Positions 17,524 to 26,009 of a stretch of 64,000 bases of DNA are shown here, piece after piece. Positions within the stretch are counted from its first letter, which is position 1; each line of letters opens with the position of its first letter. Position numbers and translations under genes: made by a program. The stretch comes from Caenibius tardaugens NBRC 16725 (GTDB lineage: Bacteria > Pseudomonadota > Alphaproteobacteria > Sphingomonadales > Sphingomonadaceae): contig NZ_CP034179.1 of NCBI RefSeq assembly GCF_003860345.1, positions 3,704,001 to 3,768,000 on the forward strand, given 5' to 3'. The notes below the pieces were generated by a model. That model was not told where the DNA came from and made no database searches. It saw only the letters and a program-made list of their open reading frames with translations.

Positions 17524-17566
17524 GGTGTCCTTCGTAAAATGCCGTGAAAAAGTTCAACAGTCTTTC

Positions 17567-17583
17567 CTGACGAAACCCTGACG
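17567..17583 (-). promoter_or_regulatory. Candidate response-regulator box upstream of VIT gene
   Basis: CTGACGAAACCCTGACG, with TGAC at 17568 and 17579 (11 bp apart), differs from the czcB-upstream copy at two of 17 positions. It precedes the VIT gene start at 17523. Confidence 0.65.
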
Positions 17584-17593
17584 ATGATTGGTA

Positions 17594-17608
17594 GCCGGCA
17601 TAGCTCAG
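17594..17608 (+). other. tRNA 5'-end-like fragment
   Basis: GCCGGCATAGCTCAG has the form of a tRNA acceptor-stem plus D-arm start (positions 8-15 read TAGCTCAG), but the next bases do not continue into a D-loop, anticodon or T-arm, so no tRNA is encoded. It lies at the edge of the metal module, where gene density drops. It may be a recombination scar or chance. Confidence 0.3.
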
Positions 17609-17716
17609 CAATCCCTACTTGAATCGGTCTACATTTGTCGCACCACGCTGAAATCGGCACTCGGTGAAGGGGCCGTCACGCTTGAATCCATAGAGATTGG
17701 AGAGACCCGGCCTAGT

Positions 17717-17968
17717 TCATGTGATCATGGCCTCCTGCAGGCGGCTCATGAGAGGCAGCGCCAATTCCAGATCATCCGGTTCGACGGCTGCCTCCAATAT
17801 GGTTTCGACGTGCATGACGGCTATGTTCACAGCTTTGGCCTTCGCATGACCGCGGGGATCGATTTCGGAATCCGTCTTCTTGCGAAACTTCGGGGTGAAG
17901 AGACTGCAAAAATTACGTAACTCGCGATCGAATATGATCCAGCCCCCCGTTCGATACGGGTCGTCCAC
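17717..17968 (-). CDS. Small hypothetical protein
   Basis: An 83-residue frame beginning with GTG (GTGGACGACCCG), charged, with a helical C-terminal half (HVETILEAAVEPDDLELAL). No known motif or membrane segment is seen. A competing frame on the other strand (17588-17920) looks less protein-like. The region from 17584 to 18462 is otherwise poor in genes. Coding status is uncertain. Confidence 0.35.
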   Translation of the reverse strand: MDDPYRTGGWIIFDRELRNFCSLFTPKFRKKTDSEIDPRGHAKAKAVNIAVMHVETILEAAVEPDDLELALPLMSRLQEAMIT

Positions 17969-18251
17969 GTAATGCGAGTCCTGAACTAATCGCGACAGCG
18001 CGTGCGATTATGGGTGAGGATGCGGCCTATCAGGCCGCTTTGATCGCTGCGGAACGTCGCGTATGAGTGAGAGGCGCGTTAGAGGGGCTTACAAGCCGCA
18101 TCAGCTTCCAGCCCAGGAAATAGCGGAACGGGAGCCGAACTGGGCAAGGATAACTTGCACTACGTCGCTCAATAACTGCGGCAATCCCCATTCGGATAAC
18201 GGAAACCGAGCGTATATTGCGAGATGAAGCGATACGGCCTTCCGCTCGAAC

Positions 18252-18434
18252 ATGATCGCCGTCGCTGGACAATGGAAGCCGTGGACCGAAAGGGAGGTCC
18301 ACGAAATCGTAGCCCGATCACGGGAAAGGAATTATCTTTCCCGATTGCTGACCCACATGCTTGCCGTTTTTCGCTGGCGGATGATCGAACAAGATTGGCG
18401 GCGCCTCCTCTCGCTGCTTGCTCCGTCAAAGTGA
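18252..18434 (+). CDS. Possible small basic protein
   Basis: A 60-residue frame with a Trp/Arg-rich helical composition (WTEREVHEIVARSRERNYL, WRRLLSLL). It lies in the AT-richer stretch 17969-18462, in which I see no other gene, repeat or RNA. The overlapping longer frame (18224-18556) runs into the antisense of the next gene and is not favoured. Low confidence. Confidence 0.3.
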   Translation: MIAVAGQWKPWTEREVHEIVARSRERNYLSRLLTHMLAVFRWRMIEQDWRRLLSLLAPSK

Positions 18435-18462
18435 GCGGTTTCGCGCGGGCATCGTCCCCAGT

Positions 18463-19113
18463 CTACCGTTTCGGCGCCTTTGGGCGCTGCGCGCGGATTT
18501 CCGCCAGCAGCACGCCAAGATATTTCTCAGCTTCGGCAGCTTCGCTTTCGGGATAGGCGGCCGTCATGCGTCCGCTCCAATAGCCATAGTCGACTGTCGT
18601 CAGGCTGGAACGCCATGGTTTGCCGTCGCGATAGCCGGTGAAAGTTCCGCGATAGGCCTTGAGGCGGCGATTGGTTGGGATCGTCGCCGGTCCTTCCGAC
18701 ACGATGGTCGGCGCGGCAAAATGGGACATCGTAGCCTGACGCATGATCATATAGTGGTCGCGTGGCGGCATCTGGTCGATATGGACCACCGCCATCCGCA
18801 CCACGATGCGATCGTCGCCGGTGCCGAGTGGCCGGTCGTAGCCGATGGCGATATACTCGCCGCCCGGATCGAATGCCCGTTCCCTGAGGCGGGTAAAGCC
18901 CTCGAATTCCTCCGGGAAGCGCAGGCCGCTGGCCACGTGGACAAGAGTTGTGCCGTCCGGCGCCAACTCAAATCCGTCGGGTACCGCGATTGCCGTGGCG
19001 TCGGCCGAAGGTGGCGCAGCGGGCGCGGTTTCAGCCAGTGACGGAGCCGCCGAGGACAGCCCCAGCAGGATGGCGGCGGCAAGGGAAACTGGAACGCGCA
19101 ATGATCGGGACAT
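18463..19113 (-). CDS. Exported protein of unknown function
   Basis: Periplasmic or surface protein of 216 residues. A clear signal peptide (MSRSLRVPVSLAAAILLGLSS ending near SLAET) sets the start at 19113, with AGAGGA upstream; an extension to 19263 lacks such features. The mature part has alternating strands and aromatic residues (GYDRPLGTGDDRIVVRMAV, YRGTFTGYRDGKPW) and no enzyme motif that I recognise. It is followed upstream by the L,D-transpeptidase gene in the same direction, suggesting an envelope role. Confidence 0.75.
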   Translation of the reverse strand: MSRSLRVPVSLAAAILLGLSSAAPSLAETAPAAPPSADATAIAVPDGFELAPDGTTLVHVASGLRFPEEFEGFTRLRERAFDPGGEYIAIGYDRPLGTGDDRIVVRMAVVHIDQMPPRDHYMIMRQATMSHFAAPTIVSEGPATIPTNRRLKAYRGTFTGYRDGKPWRSSLTTVDYGYWSGRMTAAYPESEAAEAEKYLGVLLAEIRAQRPKAPKR

Positions 19114-19234
19114 CGAAGTCAAATCCTCTGGTGAGTATGTCGTAATTAGGCCGGTCTTCGCAATTACGGCAGGGGATTGTTTGGAATCAGGCGGTAAGAC
19201 GCTGCGATGGACGCGAAGTCGGGATTGCACAACG

Positions 19235-20317
19235 TCATCGTTCGTTTGTATCCGCTTGGGCATCCTCGCCCGTGAGCACGGTCAGGGATGTGCCTGTACT
19301 CCCGCTTTCGAGGGTATCGGCCGTGACGATCAGCGTGCTTCCCGGTTTGAGCACCGACAGCAGGCCCCGTCTGAAGTCCTCGGGAAGGATTAGCCGCTCC
19401 CGGTCCTGCCGCGAGACTTCCCCCGTCTGTGCACCGCCAAATACAGGGAGGAACATCCAATGCGTCCCGTGTTCGTCGATGGAGGCGAGGTTGAAGGCCT
19501 GAAGGCCGGAGATCTTGCCGCGGATGGCGACAGGCGCCGAACCGATTTCGATGCCGTTTCGCAACACCACGGCGCGCTGGTCCGCCGCGCTGACGATTAT
19601 GGAGATCGGCCCTGTGAGTGCTTTCTCTGGCTGCCAGACCGTCAAAAAGGCATTCCCGAACGACGAGCGCCGGGCCGTATCCTGCAGGATACGGGGAGCT
19701 GGGGCAAAGCGCGGAATCTCGCTTGCCTGCGTGATGATGACCGTCAGGCCAAGCTGCGTGACATCATAGAGGTGCTCGGCGAACGTCAGGGGAAACCGGA
19801 TGCATCCGTGCGAGGCGGGATAGCCCGGAAGATTGCCGGCGTGCATGGCAATCCCGTCCCAGGTGAGGCGCTGCATGTAGGGCATCGGCGCGTCATTGTA
19901 GAGGTTCGATCTGTGCGCGACTTTCTTTTGGAGGATGGTGAAAACCCCGGTGGGCGTTTCGTGGCCGGCTGCGCCGGTGGAAACGGTCGAGATGCCGATC
20001 AGGACGCCGTTGCGATAGACATAGGCCCGCTGCCTGGCGAGGCTGACGATGATGACCACCGGACCATCGGGAGCCGTTTCGGGCGCCCACAGGAACTCTC
20101 CTGGCCGTAACGCTTCCACGCTCGCCGCGATCGATCCTGGATCAAGCGCCATAGCGCGGATCGGAGCGGCGGTCAGGCAGAGCGCGGCAGTCATGGTGCC
20201 GGCAAGAAGCGTTCGGCGCGAGAAGCGTGTCGATGGTGCGTGGGATGCGCCGGCCGTTGCCACGGCAGTGAGCGTCGGGGTTCGCAATATGATGTCTGGT
20301 GTTGTGATCTTATCCAT
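19235..20317 (-). CDS. L,D-transpeptidase (YkuD) with duplicated domain
   Basis: Envelope enzyme of about 360 residues that would form 3-3 peptidoglycan cross-links or attach proteins to peptidoglycan. The signal region is Tat-like (FSRRTLLAGTMTAALCLTAAP). The YkuD catalytic motif MHAGNLPGYPASHGCIR supplies His and Cys. After it comes a second YkuD-like start (ISIIVSAADQRAVVLRNG) that mirrors the first (VIIVSLARQRAYVYRNG) but has no SHGC, so it is a degenerate copy. The ATG at 20317 has AGAGG almost touching it, so the start is provisional. It is divergent from the Usp gene. Confidence 0.88.
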   Translation of the reverse strand: MDKITTPDIILRTPTLTAVATAGASHAPSTRFSRRTLLAGTMTAALCLTAAPIRAMALDPGSIAASVEALRPGEFLWAPETAPDGPVVIIVSLARQRAYVYRNGVLIGISTVSTGAAGHETPTGVFTILQKKVAHRSNLYNDAPMPYMQRLTWDGIAMHAGNLPGYPASHGCIRFPLTFAEHLYDVTQLGLTVIITQASEIPRFAPAPRILQDTARRSSFGNAFLTVWQPEKALTGPISIIVSAADQRAVVLRNGIEIGSAPVAIRGKISGLQAFNLASIDEHGTHWMFLPVFGGAQTGEVSRQDRERLILPEDFRRGLLSVLKPGSTLIVTADTLESGSTGTSLTVLTGEDAQADTNER

Positions 20318-20456
20318 CCTCTTCTGATCAGGCCATAATATCGGTCTGCTTCGCGACGGCCAGCGAATCCTTGCCGAAGAACATTTCTGTCCGTCCTGCA
20401 AATACACGGCGACACGTTCCTTGGTTGGCGGACCACTGCTGCTATGTTGCGTCGAT

Positions 20457-21314
20457 ATGACCCCGCGAACGATTCTGTTTCCAACCGATTTTAGCGGTCG
20501 CTGCGACCGAGCCCGCGACCGCGCGATACAGCTGGCGAGCGAGTGGCGCGCACATCTGGTTCTTCTCCATGTTCAGAGGGATCCCGATCCCGCAGACATG
20601 CTCGACGGACTGCAGGCTGCCGAGAGTCGCCTTCATGCCCGCTTGCGGGCGGAGGTGGCGGACCCGGATATTCCGGTCGAGACACGCCTCGCCACCGGCG
20701 CCGTCTCGCAGGCGGTGCTGGAAGCGTCAACCGCATGCGGGGCGGATCTCATCGTGACCGGCATCTCGCGCCATGACGATATCGGGGATTTCCTGATCGG
20801 CACGACCGTGGAGCGCATGATACGCCATGCTCATGCGCCGGTGCTTATCGTGAAGGAAAAGACTCAGCACCACTATCGCCGGGTCTTGGTCGCAACCGAT
20901 TTCTCCGGCTGCTCGGCCCAGGCGCTTCGCACGGCCATGGCCGCATTCCCCGCTGCCGAGATCACTCTCGTTCACGCCTATCACGTGCCGCTGGAGGCAC
21001 TTCGGGGCCGGGAAGGGCCGGCAGCTGCGCTGCAGGCCAGGATAGCCTATGATCTGGATGCCTTTCTGGACAGGACCGATCTGCCCGCCGACGCACGCGA
21101 CAGGCTGGATATCAATGTCGACTATGGCGAGGTTTGCGAGGTTGTCCGCAATCATGTGAAGCTGAGCGAAACCGACCTGGCCGTGATCGGAACGCACGGT
21201 CGATCGGCCCTGACGGTGGCGGTGCTCGGCAGCACGGCGCGGGCGCTGCTCAGCCGTCTCGATTGCGATGTCCTGCTCGTGCGCCAGCAGCCGCAGGCGG
21301 ATGCTGCCGTCTGA
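20457..21314 (+). CDS. Tandem universal stress protein (UspA family)
   Basis: Cytosolic protein of 285 residues with two Usp domains: the first starts TILFPTDFSG and ends HAPVLIVK (about residues 4-140), the second starts RVLVATDFSG and ends CDVLLVR. The second domain has the nucleotide-type loop GTHGRS...GSTARAL. Such proteins are typically induced by energy limitation, low oxygen or stationary phase. The ATG at 20457 is chosen over one at 20421 because the domain begins immediately after it. Its stop overlaps the start region of the next gene. Confidence 0.92.
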   Translation: MTPRTILFPTDFSGRCDRARDRAIQLASEWRAHLVLLHVQRDPDPADMLDGLQAAESRLHARLRAEVADPDIPVETRLATGAVSQAVLEASTACGADLIVTGISRHDDIGDFLIGTTVERMIRHAHAPVLIVKEKTQHHYRRVLVATDFSGCSAQALRTAMAAFPAAEITLVHAYHVPLEALRGREGPAAALQARIAYDLDAFLDRTDLPADARDRLDINVDYGEVCEVVRNHVKLSETDLAVIGTHGRSALTVAVLGSTARALLSRLDCDVLLVRQQPQADAAV

Positions 21315-22861
21315 TCCGGATCGTCATCCTTGCCTGCCTGGGCTTCGTCGCGGCGTCGATGCTCGCGACCTGGGTCTACGGCCTGTTCGCCAGTCGCGCG
21401 CAGGGGGAGCCTTCCTACGCACTGTCGATCGAACGCGGCCGGACGCCGCTCGATCAGCGTATTGGCGCCACGACGGATGCGCACCCCGGTGAGAGCGGCC
21501 TGCTTTTGCTGGACGAGAATCTCGACGCCTTCGCGGCACGTGGATTGTCGGCGCGCAAGGTCGAGCGCTCGCTCGATCTGATGTATTACATCTGGCACGA
21601 CGATCTGACCGGCCGCCTTCTTCTGGCCGAGGCCCTGTCCGCGGCCGATCGCGGCGTCAGGGTGCGGATCCTGATCGACGACATCGGCACCAGCCATACA
21701 TCTGATGCGATGATCGCCATGGCGCATCATCCGCATATCGAGATCCGTATCTTCAACCCGACCCGGGCGCGGCAGGGCGGCTTGCGGCGCGGCATCGAAA
21801 TGATGCTGCGCGCCTTCAGCGTGACCCGGCGCATGCACAACAAGGCCTGGATCGCTGATGGCCGCGTCGCCATCCTTGGCGGGCGCAATATCGGCGACGC
21901 CTATTTCGATGCCGCGACGCAAACCAATTTCCGCGACATGGACGTGCTGGTGATGGGGCCAGCCGTCGCCCAGACGGAGAAGATCTTCGACGATTACTGG
22001 AACAGCGGCCTGGCGTTGCCGGTCGATAGGCTTTCGCCCTTGAAAGATCCTGGCGTGGCGCTGACGCGGATCGCCGCCGAATTGAGCAACGCTGCCAATG
22101 AGGCTGCCGCGCGCCCCTATCTGGAGCGCATCGCCAAACGGCTCTCGCTTCTCGATCCCGAGACCACGCGGCCCGACTGGACTCGCGCCGCCCGCGTGAT
22201 CGCCGATCCGCCGCGCAAAGTGCTGGGCAAGGAGGGCAAGAACTGGCTGATGCACGACCTGCTGCCGGTCTTCGATGCGGCGCGGGAAAGGCTTGAAATC
22301 ACTTCGCCCTATTTCATCCCCGGCGAGGAAGGCACGGCGGCGCTCGCCGCGATTGCGGCAAAGGGGGTTTCGGTCTCGGTCCTGACCAATTCTCTTGCGG
22401 CAACCGATGTCGCCGCGGTCCATGGCGGTTATGCGCGCTACCGTGTTCCGCTGCTCGAGGCAGGGATCAAGCTCTGGGAATTGCGGCCCGAGCATCAGGA
22501 GCGGGACTTTTCCCTGCGAGGATCGAGCCGGGCAAGCCTGCACACCAAGGCTTTCACTGCCGACGGGCATATGGGGTTCATCGGCTCGATGAACCTGGAT
22601 CCTCGTTCGGCTTCCCTCAACACGGAAATGGGCGTCCTCTTCGAGTCCGAGGCCCTGGCCCGGAAGATGGCTGCCATCTGGCAGCGCGATACCGCGCCCT
22701 CCCGCAGCTATGAGGTCTGTCTGACGTCGGATGGCGACGTGGAATGGGCCGGGAGCCGGAACGGCGTGCCCGTCCGATACGACCGGGAACCGGAAGCCTC
22801 GTTCTGGCGCAGACTAACCGCACAGGCCATTGGCCTTCTGCCGCTGGAATCGCAGCTTTGA
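21311..22861 (+). CDS. Phospholipase D/cardiolipin synthase-like protein
   Basis: Membrane-anchored PLD-superfamily enzyme of about 515 residues. An N-terminal membrane helix (IRIVILACLGFVAAS...) is followed by two HKD motifs, HNKAWIADGRVAILGGRN and HTKAFTADGHMGFIGSMN, each with downstream Asn, as in ClsC-type cardiolipin synthases. The helix is encoded from 21311, but the first in-frame ATG is 21359, inside it; in-frame alternatives are TTG at 21263 or CTG at 21311. The true start is unresolved and probably coupled to the Usp stop. It likely transfers phosphatidyl groups in the inner membrane. Confidence 0.88.
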   Translation: MIRIVILACLGFVAASMLATWVYGLFASRAQGEPSYALSIERGRTPLDQRIGATTDAHPGESGLLLLDENLDAFAARGLSARKVERSLDLMYYIWHDDLTGRLLLAEALSAADRGVRVRILIDDIGTSHTSDAMIAMAHHPHIEIRIFNPTRARQGGLRRGIEMMLRAFSVTRRMHNKAWIADGRVAILGGRNIGDAYFDAATQTNFRDMDVLVMGPAVAQTEKIFDDYWNSGLALPVDRLSPLKDPGVALTRIAAELSNAANEAAARPYLERIAKRLSLLDPETTRPDWTRAARVIADPPRKVLGKEGKNWLMHDLLPVFDAARERLEITSPYFIPGEEGTAALAAIAAKGVSVSVLTNSLAATDVAAVHGGYARYRVPLLEAGIKLWELRPEHQERDFSLRGSSRASLHTKAFTADGHMGFIGSMNLDPRSASLNTEMGVLFESEALARKMAAIWQRDTAPSRSYEVCLTSDGDVEWAGSRNGVPVRYDREPEASFWRRLTAQAIGLLPLESQL

Positions 22862-22945
22862 CCCAAGCAGGCTTTCGGCGCCGTCTTCAATTTTGCGTGT
22901 TGCCGACGAATGGACCGTCTGCGACGGGGACCTGTTTCCTTGAGA

Positions 22946-23530
22946 TCATGCGCTTGAGCGCGGATCGTTGTCGGAGCGCAGAAATCTGCTCCAGTCGATC
23001 TGGGCGAGCGCAGCAAGCAGGATGATCATGCCGATCTGCATCGCGATGCCCCACGGACTGGTGAGGCGCTCGGTAAAGACGTCACCCAGGCTCGATTTGC
23101 GGATCACGCCTGCTGTCGCGGCATAGATCGAATAGGAGACGAGACGCCCGACGAAAAACGCTGCTGTGAACTTCCCCAGCCTGATACCCGCAAGGCCGGC
23201 CGCTTCGAACAGTTGCGCCGAGGGAAGCGGAGAGAGAGCGAACAGTGCGAGCCCGAAAATCGCGCTTTTCGGTCGGTCCTCGACGACTTTTTTCGCTGCT
23301 TCGAGGTTGCGCTTTTGTTTCGCGGGCAAATAGTCCTTGAGAAATCGAAAGCCCCAGGCAAGCAGCAAACGTCCAAGAGCGGCCGCGAGCGCGCCAATGA
23401 ACACGATCAAGGCGACAGGCAGATCGGTCGTCAGGCCATAGAGAACGATGATCGACCATGTCGGGGGACCGAACGCGGGCAACAGGTTGATACCAAGGAC
23501 GATCAGGAAGAGAATCAGGCACGCGGTCAT
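22946..23530 (-). CDS. VTT/DedA-like integral membrane protein
   Basis: Membrane protein of 194 residues with four to five hydrophobic segments. The motif ALFALSPLPSAQLFEAAGLAGI followed by FFVGRLVSY resembles the [FY]xxx[R]/GxxxG pattern of VTT (DedA/TVP38/YqaA) proteins, which act as lipid scramblases or transporters. It is convergent with the PLD gene (84 bp gap), placing two lipid-related membrane genes together. Family assignment is by pattern, not by strong motif. Confidence 0.7.
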   Translation of the reverse strand: MTACLILFLIVLGINLLPAFGPPTWSIIVLYGLTTDLPVALIVFIGALAAALGRLLLAWGFRFLKDYLPAKQKRNLEAAKKVVEDRPKSAIFGLALFALSPLPSAQLFEAAGLAGIRLGKFTAAFFVGRLVSYSIYAATAGVIRKSSLGDVFTERLTSPWGIAMQIGMIILLAALAQIDWSRFLRSDNDPRSSA

Positions 23531-23611
23531 TTCGCCTTCGGCGTTATCGCATTTGCGCAGGGTCAGCGAGCCGGATGGGAGAGATGTCTTTCAGCCTGTC
23601 AATCCATGCGT

Positions 23612-24022
23612 CTACTTCTCGACGCGCGTCCAGATCTGCGACCGGCACCCGATGCGCCCGACGAGGCAGCCGTTCGCCTCGAGCCTGTTGCTGTCGAGTA
23701 CCGTGACGCGCCCGGTGAAGGTCCGGCCGATATCGGGCACGAAAACGCGGCCGCGCCACACGCCGGGCTGCTCCTGCTCGAAATCACGAAACAGCTGTGC
23801 GCCCACCAGAGGATCCGGGCTGCCCTTGCGCGCATCGGCTTTCGCCTTGTCGTTAGCCCAGACGACGACACCGCACATCCTGTCGTCGCACGGTTGCGCG
23901 CGGATATGCACACTGTTTGCAGGGTTGCGCCAGATAGTCCCGGAAATGCTCGATGCCGGAGCATTTCCGACCGTTGCCGCCAGGATGAGCAAGACCGAAA
24001 GCGGTTTGTATCCTCCGATCAT
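23612..24022 (-). CDS. DUF2147 family exported protein
   Basis: Secreted or periplasmic protein of 136 residues. A signal peptide (LSVLLILAATVGNAPAS) precedes a DUF2147 domain with ISGTIWRNP, GVVVWAND and a C-terminal WTRV. The ATG at 24022 is chosen because AGGAAA is 8 nt upstream; the frame is open to 24067. Function of the family is unknown. It lies just after the HdeD gene in the same direction. Confidence 0.8.
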   Translation of the reverse strand: MIGGYKPLSVLLILAATVGNAPASSISGTIWRNPANSVHIRAQPCDDRMCGVVVWANDKAKADARKGSPDPLVGAQLFRDFEQEQPGVWRGRVFVPDIGRTFTGRVTVLDSNRLEANGCLVGRIGCRSQIWTRVEK

Positions 24023-24072
24023 CCTGGCGTTTCCTTTGTTGTTCGGGGCAGGGCACCCTTGCCGCACTAAGT

Positions 24073-24645
24073 CTATAGCTTACCGATGCGGCGCAGACCC
24101 ATGGCGAGGATGATGAGGAAGGTTCCTCGCAGCAGGAAGCTCAGGCCGACCGCCAATGCCAGGAAGGCAAGTCCGGTCGCGGGATCGCTGAACAGGAGGA
24201 GACCGCCCAGAACAGTGTCGAGAACGCCGAGTAGCAGGCGCCAGCCCCGGTCATGCGCAGACTGGAATGCGCCGACGATTTCGAAAACGCCGATGATGAG
24301 CAACCAGGCGCCGATCAGCGCGACGAGCGTCAAGGCCCCGGCGAAGGGATTGAAGAAAGTGATGGCGGCCGCGACGAGGCTCAGCACGCCGAGGAGGATC
24401 TCGATCCAGCGTGCGCGCCGGGAGAGCGAGGACAACCCGGCCGCGATAGCCAGTATTCCGTATATGAGGAGCGCCACGGCAAGGAAAACACCTGTCGCGA
24501 AGCCCGTCGCGATTGGGTTGAGGAGCGCAAAAACGCCGATCAGGATCACGAGCAGCCCATAAGCCAGGACCCAGCCCCAACTGGTCTCCAATGCCGGGTC
24601 GGCCATACCATAGGGGCTGGAATAGCGCCTCGATTGTGACGGCAT
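24073..24645 (-). CDS. HdeD family acid-resistance membrane protein (DUF308)
   Basis: Membrane protein of 190 residues with six hydrophobic segments in three DUF308 repeats (GVFALLNPIATG, AAITFFNPFAGA, GLLLFSDPATGL share the same pattern). E. coli HdeD is tied to acid resistance at high cell density. AAGGAG lies 9 nt before the ATG. Its placement among Usp, PHA and acetate genes is common in alphaproteobacterial stress clusters. Confidence 0.9.
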   Translation of the reverse strand: MPSQSRRYSSPYGMADPALETSWGWVLAYGLLVILIGVFALLNPIATGFATGVFLAVALLIYGILAIAAGLSSLSRRARWIEILLGVLSLVAAAITFFNPFAGALTLVALIGAWLLIIGVFEIVGAFQSAHDRGWRLLLGVLDTVLGGLLLFSDPATGLAFLALAVGLSFLLRGTFLIILAMGLRRIGKL

Positions 24646-24785
24646 GTGAAGGGCTCCTTCTTGGTGACTCGGAACTTTTGCTGTGAGCGTGTCGACTATT
24701 GCCAGAGTGCAACCTCAAGTCGAGCAGGAAGCGCTGATGTCGCAGGAGGCGTCGCTCAAGTGCGTGATGTGCATGAAGGCGGGTT

Positions 24786-26009
24786 TCAACGCACCAGTGC
24801 CACGCCCAGACGAAAACGGGTCGTATGGCGATCATAGTCGAGCAGATTCTCGCCATAGCCGATGAAGCTCTGGCCGAAGAGATAGAAGTCGGGTCCCCCA
24901 CCCAATAGCCGCGAGAGCGGATAGGAAAGATCGGCGGCGAGTGCGCCTTTGCCGCTGGAGACGCTGAACCGCGTGGATGTCGTAAGGCGCAGGCCGTCAT
25001 CTTTCCCGACTTCCAGGAAGAGCGAGCTATTGCCCCTGTAGCGGCGGATATCGGGATTGTCGGATTTGTCGCCGACAAGGAGGGAGAAGCGCGGAGCTAC
25101 CGACAGGCGATAGCCGCCGCCCAGTGGGAAGGCGGCCATCGGCGCCACATAGAGCGTGTTGAGGCTGCGGGAATCGAGACCGGAGCGACCGTTGGATTCA
25201 TGGCGAAAGCCGCCCTGTGCGCTCAGCGAGATGCCGCGTGTCAACGTAGCTGAAGGGGTCAGGTAGAAGAGTTCCGGCTGATAGTCGATGTTACGAAACG
25301 GCGAGGAATCCGCGCCAAGATCCCAGAACATGCGCTGGGTATAGGCAAAATGCAGTCCGTCGCGCCAGGAAAGTGGCAAGCCCTGGGCGCGTCTCGTTCC
25401 GAAAATCTGATATTTGAAGCTGATCTGGATGCGTGCGGCGCTGTCGGTGCTCGGACCATAGACAGCATAGATCGGTTCATAGGCCGACAGGTTGGCGAAA
25501 AAGGCGTTGCCCGCCGACCGGTCCGAGGGAGGCGGCACAGCCTTGTTTTCCAACCCCGGCGCGTTGGGAGGCCCGGATTGCGCGGAGGTGTTCGTGGCTA
25601 TTTGCGCCCCTCGGTCCGCGGGCCGCAATGCCAGCGTGATCTGCCGCGTGCCCCATGCGGGAACGGAGATCGCGGCGCCTTCCAGCGACAGATTGGTCCT
25701 CCGCGCAAGCCGGTAGGTCGCGCGCGTGAAACCGCCAGGTGGAATGATCGGGTTTGGAGGCGTCGTCGCCATGCGCTCCAGCCAGACGGTGCGAGAGACG
25801 CCGCTCTGCTCCACCTGCGCTTCGATGCGGTCCGGAAGGGCCATGCCCTGCGGATCGCCGCTGTCATTGAGCAGGCGCAGATCGACCAGAACGGCGCCGG
25901 TTTCGTCCTCCTGCCCGGCATCGCTGATCAGGATTTCGACGGGCGATGCGGCATGAGCCGCGGCAGGGGTGGCAAGCGCGATGGCGGCAAGGCTTATCGC
26001 GCGCCTCAT
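24786..26009 (-). CDS. pldA: Outer-membrane phospholipase A (OMPLA)
   Basis: Outer-membrane beta-barrel hydrolase of 407 residues that would cleave phospholipid ester bonds in the outer leaflet. The signal peptide ends near AHAASP; about 150 residues of extra N-terminal beta-rich domain precede the barrel. The active site HESNGRS (H270, S272) followed by SRSLN matches the His-Ser-Asn triad of E. coli PldA. The start at 26009 overlaps the ackA stop at 26006 (ATGA), implying coupled translation with the metabolic genes. It is longer than E. coli PldA (289 aa) because of the N-terminal domain. Confidence 0.9.
   Translation of the reverse strand: MRRAISLAAIALATPAAAHAASPVEILISDAGQEDETGAVLVDLRLLNDSGDPQGMALPDRIEAQVEQSGVSRTVWLERMATTPPNPIIPPGGFTRATYRLARRTNLSLEGAAISVPAWGTRQITLALRPADRGAQIATNTSAQSGPPNAPGLENKAVPPPSDRSAGNAFFANLSAYEPIYAVYGPSTDSAARIQISFKYQIFGTRRAQGLPLSWRDGLHFAYTQRMFWDLGADSSPFRNIDYQPELFYLTPSATLTRGISLSAQGGFRHESNGRSGLDSRSLNTLYVAPMAAFPLGGGYRLSVAPRFSLLVGDKSDNPDIRRYRGNSSLFLEVGKDDGLRLTTSTRFSVSSGKGALAADLSYPLSRLLGGGPDFYLFGQSFIGYGENLLDYDRHTTRFRLGVALVR

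Noticed and set aside
17594-17670. A complete tRNA gene
   Set aside because: Only the first 15 bases resemble a tRNA; no anticodon arm, T-arm or matching acceptor stem follows.
17588-17920. 110-codon plus-strand frame after the VIT gene
   Set aside because: Composition is not protein-like, it starts in the VIT promoter region and overlaps the tRNA-like fragment; the minus-strand frame 17717-17968 is the better, though weak, candidate.
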